Shown here one piece after another: positions 1-64,000 of a stretch of 64,000 nucleotides of DNA; within the stretch, counting starts at the first letter, position 1; each line of letters opens with the position of its first letter. This stretch comes from Dallia pectoralis (lineage: Eukaryota; Chordata; Actinopteri; Esociformes; Umbridae): assembly GCA_029465975.1 (NCBI GenBank), contig CM055738.1, positions 4,046,747 to 4,110,746 of the forward strand, given 5' to 3'. The notes under the pieces are model-generated. The model had not been told where the DNA came from and searched no databases. It saw nothing but the letters and a program-made list of their open reading frames with translations. The position numbers and the translations under genes are program-made.

Positions 1-1516
1 CGATTTGGACCGTAGACAGGGGTCATCATGGGCATTCTGACCGGTCTGGGTCCATCCAGTCCCATAGTCAGCTGGATGTGATGTGTGTTCTGACACATTG
101 CTCCCACAACCATCATTCAAATGTTCTGTGACTCGTGCCAGAGGAGTCGACCATCTATCGGTTTGGACCAGATGACCACAGCATCTCGTTTGTGGTTTGT
201 CCCCCCTTCCCCCCAGACCGGCGTCAGTAGGTCCTCACCGCTGCTGACCGGAACACCCCACAAGCCTTGCCATTTCGGAGAATCTCTGAGCCAGTCGTCA
301 AACCATGACAATTTGGTCGAGCCGCTCAGGTGTTTACTGACGGTTGGCTGGTTTGCTCACCATCTAATCTACCCAGACCTTGACATGTGCCCTTGTTAGG
401 AGATAAAAAACGTTATCAGCTTTACCTGTGGGTGGTTCTAATGTTTTGGCACATCTGTGTGTATATAAGTATATATAATATCTATTTGTGTGAATGCAGC
501 TAGCTCAGTGCTCTATTCTCCAATACTGTCATGAACACAGTAACATATTGAATTTCCTTAATAAGCCCATTATTTTCTAATTAGACCTAAGTTTATCAGT
601 CTAATGCAATCTGCCCGGCTCAGGCCTGCCGGCTTTGTCAGCAGCCTAAATTGAGACAGAACACCCAGAGGAGCGGGGAGAAGAAGCTCACGCCTGATAA
701 CAGAGACACATGCTCCTATAAACCGCCCTCCTCTCTCTGACTGTCCTCATCCTCATATCACACATCTTGGATCTGTCCTTTTATTCTAAATCCTCCCGCG
801 TGTTGGACTTCCAGAGGGGACTGATATGAGACACCTGAGTGATGAATGAAAAATAACACTGAATGTTACTGCTACCAATTAAAACCCCAGCATTGGCTGG
901 ATATCTGCAGGACAAGAGGCTGTTGCACGGTTGGGAATTTAGGTTGTCATCCCAAGACTTTCCTCCGGAGAGGAAGAGGAAGGGAGACATGGTGGGAAGT
1001 GGGTAGGAGAATGCTTCTTTGTCCGCCAGAGAGCGATGAAAAGAAAGAGTGAGAGGGCAAATACTAACAGTCTGTTGCCAATGTTGTGATTTCTAATTTA
1101 ACCTGAGTTTACTTGTATTCTTATCAGCTCTGAGAACAGCATTATGGATCATGTCAGAGCTCTAATACTACAATAAAGTGTATGCCATAGCTCAGATGCT
1201 GTTAAAGGCCTTGTCATCCAATGAATAGCGAGCACGCTGTGTTATGCACTTTCAAAATGTCTGGTCCCGTTCTGAGCCAAAGAAGGAGGCAGGACAGAAG
1301 CCCAGCAACAGCGTTCAGAACCAAGATCAATAACATTGCATTACCTCCACAGTGCAGCCATAGATGACAAAGGTAAATGAAGAGGTCCTGTGGTGAAAAA
1401 ATCTATTACCAATTTGAAGAAGACAACATGTGAAAACATCGTTCGGGTGTATTTATGTCGCGCCGGCTATTCTGTGCCATCTGTCAACTTCAGCGGCGTC
1501 CCTTTAATTTGGTTGT
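1..1516. other. Intronic or upstream DNA, no gene seen
   Basis: Unique-looking sequence with no exon matching the expected preceding tomosyn segment (the one ending near the 'MWNKAIEL' motif of mammalian proteins). Short open frames on both strands show no recognisable domain and no splice context. The stretch is most simply the intron before the exon at 5006. Confidence 0.6.
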
Positions 1517-1590
1517 CACATACACACACACACACTCACACTCACACGCACACGCACACTCACACTCACACACACACACTCACACACAGA
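1517..1590. repeat. Interrupted (CA)n microsatellite
   Basis: About 75 bases of CA units with CACT and CACG interruptions, followed at 1606-1626 by a short GA-rich run. The histidine/threonine-rich open frame across it is an artefact. Confidence 0.9.
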
Positions 1591-1696
1591 TGCAGAAATA
1601 AACATGCAGAGAGAGAGAGAAAGAGACAAGTGAAACCAATATCAAGATGTCCTCCCTTTTGTGTGACACTGTTGAGTGCTGAGCTGATTTGGTAAC

Positions 1697-1775
1697 GTCA
1701 ATCAATCAAATTTATAAAGCCCTTTTCACATCAAAGTTGTCACAAAGTGCTTCTACAAACACCCAGTCTGAATTA
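1697..1775. repeat. Fragment of a dispersed fish repeat
   Basis: The stretch containing 'aatttataaagcccttttca' and 'tgtcacaaagtgcttct' resembles an interspersed sequence that I recall as very frequent in salmonid and pike-type genomes. I cannot assign it to a transposon superfamily from this fragment; no terminal repeats or duplicated target site are visible. Confidence 0.45.
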
Positions 1776-2208
1776 ACGTGCGATAAATCCCACCCATTTT
1801 AGAACATGACGAAGTTATTACAATAATTCATTTGACATTTGAGATGTGTTCTGGGACTTATGTTCTGTCCTGACAGCCGATTTGTTCTAGTTTGTTAGAG
1901 GAAAAAAACAGAAGGGAAAAACAATGCTTTGTAAACCCCATAAAAGACCATATCATCGTTTTCCTCTAAATTGTTTTTCAAAGCGCTCCCAAACGATGGC
2001 AAATAAGAAACACAAGGGATTACAACCGAGCCCATTTAGTTTGATATTCACCATTACATTCAACCATGCGTATTCTGGGTGATACGTGCCTTATGTGGTT
2101 GAATATGTAATGTGTCGACAGTATAAACTGTTCAAATCAGGGTGAAACTACCCAAAAACAAGTAGGTCACACTCCACCTCGCGGCTCCCTCAATCCCATA
2201 CCGGCTTT

Positions 2209-2579
2209 ACCGTATCCACCTAGCAGAGCTAACTGACAACCTGTCTACCGTATCCACCAAGCAGAGCTAACTGACAACCTGTCTACCGTATCCACCAAGC
2301 AGAGCTAACTGACAACCTGTCTACCGTATCCACCAAGCAGAGCTAACTGACAACCTGTCTACCGTATCCACCTAGCAGAGCTAACTGACAACCTGTCTAC
2401 CGTATCCATCAAGCAGAGCTAACTGACAACCTGTCTACCGTATCCACCAAGCAGAGCTAACTGACAACCTGTCTACCGTATCCACCAAGCAGAGCTAACT
2501 GACAACCTGTCTACCGTATCCACCAAGCAGAGCTAACTGACAACCTGTCCATCGTATCCACCAAGCAGAGCTAACTGAC
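2209..2579. repeat. 38-bp minisatellite, about 9.7 copies
   Basis: Head-to-tail copies containing 'accgtatccaccaagcag' and 'agctaactgacaacctgtct', spaced 38 bases apart. Copies differ by single changes such as 'cctagcag' for 'ccaagcag'. The array runs directly into a second array at 2580. Confidence 0.95.
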
Positions 2580-2704
2580 ACTCTTATCCAGAACAACTTG
2601 GTCATTTCGCAGACACTCTTATCCAGAACAACTTGGTCATTTCGCAGACACTCTTATCCAGAACAACTTGGTCATTTCGCAGACACTCTTTTCCAGAACA
2701 ACTT
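2580..2704. repeat. 35-bp tandem repeat, 3.5 copies, inside a dispersed element
   Basis: Three and a half copies of a 35-base unit with core 'actcttatccagaacaactt' and 'ggtcatttcgcagac'. This core is itself the end of a dispersed fish repeat that continues to about 2850, so the tandem copies look like local duplication of one end of the interspersed element. Confidence 0.9.
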
Positions 2705-2855
2705 AGAGTAGCAATTTGCAACAAGGGTCAACTGTCTAGCGCAAGAACAGAACAAAATATTTCACCTTCCATGCTCAGGGATTCAAACCCACTACCTTTT
2801 GGTTACGGGTCAGATGCTGTAACTGCTGTCTCCCACCCTCGTTCCACTCAGACTT
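2690..2855. repeat. Body of a dispersed short interspersed repeat
   Basis: Continues from the 'cagacactcttttccagaac' end through 'gggattcaaacccactacct' to 'agatgctgtaactgctgtct'. This order (terminal 'ttatccagaa' motif, then a tRNA B-box-like 'ggattcaaaccc' stretch) matches a very common teleost interspersed sequence as I recall it. Family name not assigned. Confidence 0.45.
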
Positions 2856-5005
2856 CAGGATGTATGCGGTTGATAGACTGAGCCGTGCTGCCATCTGCTA
2901 TCGGCTTATAAGCACCAACATTGATCTATCGTCCTTTTGCTTACTGGAGCAATGCTCTGACCCCTCTGTCTCGTTGGCACGCCGTGGCAGCGGGTCTGTA
3001 CACACCTGTGCCCCGAACCCACGCACCTCTAGCGTTGCCATGGTTGCGCAGGATCCGCCTAAGCACAGAGTGTCAGTGTTTCCCGCTGGCGCTGGTAATC
3101 AGACACCGCCGGTCTCTTTTGATTGGACTTGTCTGGTCCTCTTTGTCCGCCTTTGGCGTTGGTGAAGCTGTGATTCTGGCACCTGTTTAAAGTTGTGAGC
3201 TGGGGTCGGGTCTGTCAAAAATCAAAGCTCTGTCGGGTCTGTCAAAGGTCTGTCTGTCTGTCTCTCCCTCTCTCTGTCTGGTTGCCGTGTGAAGTATTTA
3301 TCTAATGTCGCAGCCCCAGCCGCTGAACTTTACGCCCAAATGCGAGACCTTCATTTGAGCCGGGCTTGCTGCCACCAGAGTATTATCCTGCTGGACCAGC
3401 CGTGGAAATAGTCATGTGGATCAAACACAAGGGACTGCTTTAATAGGGTCTGGAGGATGGGAACGTTTTCTAGTCGCGGCTCGATCGTCCTCTCGAGTCA
3501 CATGGCGTGCTGGAGGGGGTGGGTCGCCTGAACGGTTCACGTGTCAGTCATCGCGGTTGACTTCCGTCCTGTTCCTGAGCCAGTTGGATGGTAACGCTGG
3601 GACAACTACAGAAGCACGGTCACAAACCCTTTCTGGCCTGTGTACGGCATGTGTATGCATACAGTGGTTTACACTGGAGCTGAAGAGTGCAACCTTCACC
3701 GTCACCTCTGGATACTGACTCCATCCGTCAATTAAAAAAAATCCACAGTTGTCCAAATATGGTTTTATGGACACCCAGGCTAAAAAACGCAACGGACAAG
3801 CAGCATCGAGAGTCGTTTGGGAGCACGTCCTGGTTGGATGGATACGTGTAGAGGAACCAGACTCTGAGGGGCGGTGGCCAGTCCTCTTCTTGCTGTACCG
3901 GGTGATGACCTTTTGGGCCACGTGAAAGTATTTGCTAATTGGATGATGAGCGGGTGAATAGACTGTGTTGCGCTATTGTGTGTCAACAGTACAAAAAGCC
4001 AGCAATCAAAACAACACTGTCACTAATCACTGCTGTTGTGGGCTCCTCTTCTTGCCGGTGTTTCTTTGTCTTATTGAAGTCTGCCCAGTACTCCGATCTG
4101 ACACTGGTCAGACACATCTTCTAACTACTACCCCCTGTTCAGTTGCGTGCATTTTTACAGCATCTCTTTGGATGACCAGCAACAGTTTGTGGCGCTACGT
4201 TTCAGAGGGTTGATGCCAACGTTGATGGTAGGCATATGGTGTGCCAGCGTACCCGCTCAACTGGGTACACACACTGTAAACGAACACATAGAACCAATAG
4301 AACCTGTGTTCCAAACCCGAGCCTGTGATGGCGCGACGGGCCGGCTGGAGACCCAGGGGACTGATCGCTCAACGGGTTGCCAGGGCGACAGGTTCCGATC
4401 ACGCGTTTTGTTCTGCGAGTCTGTCTAGGACTGTAAATATCTAGGATGTGATTTCCTCCAGGCAGCAGGTGCACGGCTTTAATTGAGGTTGTGTTGCAAA
4501 TTGAAGGCTGAAATAAATGGAGTTGACAACAACAGCATTATGAAAGTGCTGCTTTACTTAAAAACATGATTAAAAAAGCAACCGTTTGTCGGAATTCTTT
4601 CATGAACGTAATCACATCGCACAACCCTGTTAATATGGAAATGATTCCAGAACAGATGTTTTCTGAAATTCTGCAGCCTCTGTGATACATAATAGACATG
4701 CAGACGATGTAATCTTAGTGTCAGATGGATAGTTTGATTCTCACAAGAACTGAATTCCTGTGTTGCTCTAACGTTCTCACTGTCATAAGTCTGCGACCGG
4801 TTTCATTCCGGTCGGATTCGGTGTAGACCGACGGTGAGGTGTCTACTGAACAGTCTCCGGACGTTTAGTTTTGCCTTGAACAGAAGTACACATTTTTAAC
4901 GAGATTGCGGCCATCACATGCCCTGTTGGCTTTCATCCTGAAATTCTTCCTCTGTCGCACAATTCCAAACCCTTATGAAGCTGTTTCTTCTCCTGTCTTT
5001 CACAG
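2856..5005. other. Intron sequence before exon 5006, no gene seen
   Basis: Mostly single-copy in appearance, moderate GC, with scattered chance open frames on both strands (for example minus strand 3544-3921) that lack recognisable domains or conserved motifs. The last 25 bases form the pyrimidine-rich acceptor of the first tomosyn exon. Confidence 0.55.
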
Positions 5006-63732
<58,727 letters not shown>

Positions 63733-63739
63733 GTACAGC

Positions 63740-64000
63740 CAGTCACTAAACCAGCCAGCCGGTCTGTCAGCATCAGCCAGTCAGCATCAGCCAGTCAGTC
63801 AGTGAGACAGCCAGCCAGCATCAGCCAGTCAGTGAGACAGCCAGTCTGCATCAGCCAGTCAGTCAGTGAGACAGCCAGTCAGCATCAGCCAGTCAGCGTC
63901 AGTCAGTCAGTCAGTCAGTCAGTGAGACAGCCAGTCAGCATCAGCCAGTCAGTGATACAGCCAGTCAGTGAGACAGCCAGTCAGTGAAACAGTCAGTCAG
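63740..64000. repeat. Minisatellite of 'cagtcagtgagacagccagt' type, continues past the window
   Basis: Imperfect units of 'cagcatcagccagtcagtca' and 'gtgagacagccagtcagc' starting about 7 bases after the donor at 63733 and reaching the window end. The long open frame is an artefact. Confidence 0.93.

Noticed and set aside
2209..2579. CRISPR-like regular repeats
   Set aside because: Units are contiguous without unique spacers, and the genome is vertebrate.

Overview
This window looks like teleost fish DNA and lies inside one large, intron-rich gene on the + strand. Evidence for a fish: a Rex3-type RTE retrotransposon, a decayed Tc1/mariner element, a dispersed repeat of the 'cagacactcttatccagaa' type common in fish such as pike and salmonids, and a very high density of (CA)n/(GT)n microsatellites and minisatellites. 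I cannot name the species. There are no bacterial features, operons or CRISPR arrays.

The gene is stxbp5l (tomosyn-2, syntaxin-binding protein 5-like), a cytosolic inhibitor of SNARE-mediated exocytosis. I reconstructed 21 exons from 5006 to 63732 by reading across splice sites. They are collinear, keep phase at every junction and have no internal stop. Together they give about 2,890 coding nt (about 963 codons). The N-terminal exons (about 230 residues) lie upstream of position 1, and the last exon (end of the R-SNARE helix) lies beyond position 64000. The part present covers most of the Lgl-like WD40 double propeller (5006-34536 and 59790-63355), a hypervariable linker (37334 to about 57428) and most of the tomosyn R-SNARE segment (63512-63732).

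Layout. 1-5005: intron. 5006-13507: one exon, then minisatellite-rich intron ending in a 2 kb pyrimidine-rich array that touches the next exon. 13508-24957: four exons, a Rex3 element inserted in a 38-bp minisatellite (18487-21361), and assorted arrays. 25430-26180: Tc1/mariner remnant. 26240-34536: eight short-spaced exons separated by arrays. 34537-59789: the hypervariable part, with three linker exons similar to mammalian tomosyn-2 plus three candidate cassette exons (43821-43925, 47418-47471, 57321-57428). All six are phase 1-1 and a multiple of three long, so any combination keeps frame. 59790-63732: five C-terminal exons. 63740-64000: another minisatellite.

Most notable: (1) the modular linker, including two cassettes I do not recognise from mammalian tomosyns; (2) tandem arrays that begin or end within a few tens of bases of many splice sites; (3) two exons (27798-27870, 34385-34536) flanked by a GT run upstream and CA-rich DNA downstream, which could pair in the pre-mRNA and loop out the exon; (4) two NAGNAG acceptors. 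The very long open frames in repeat arrays are artefacts of repeat periods divisible by three.
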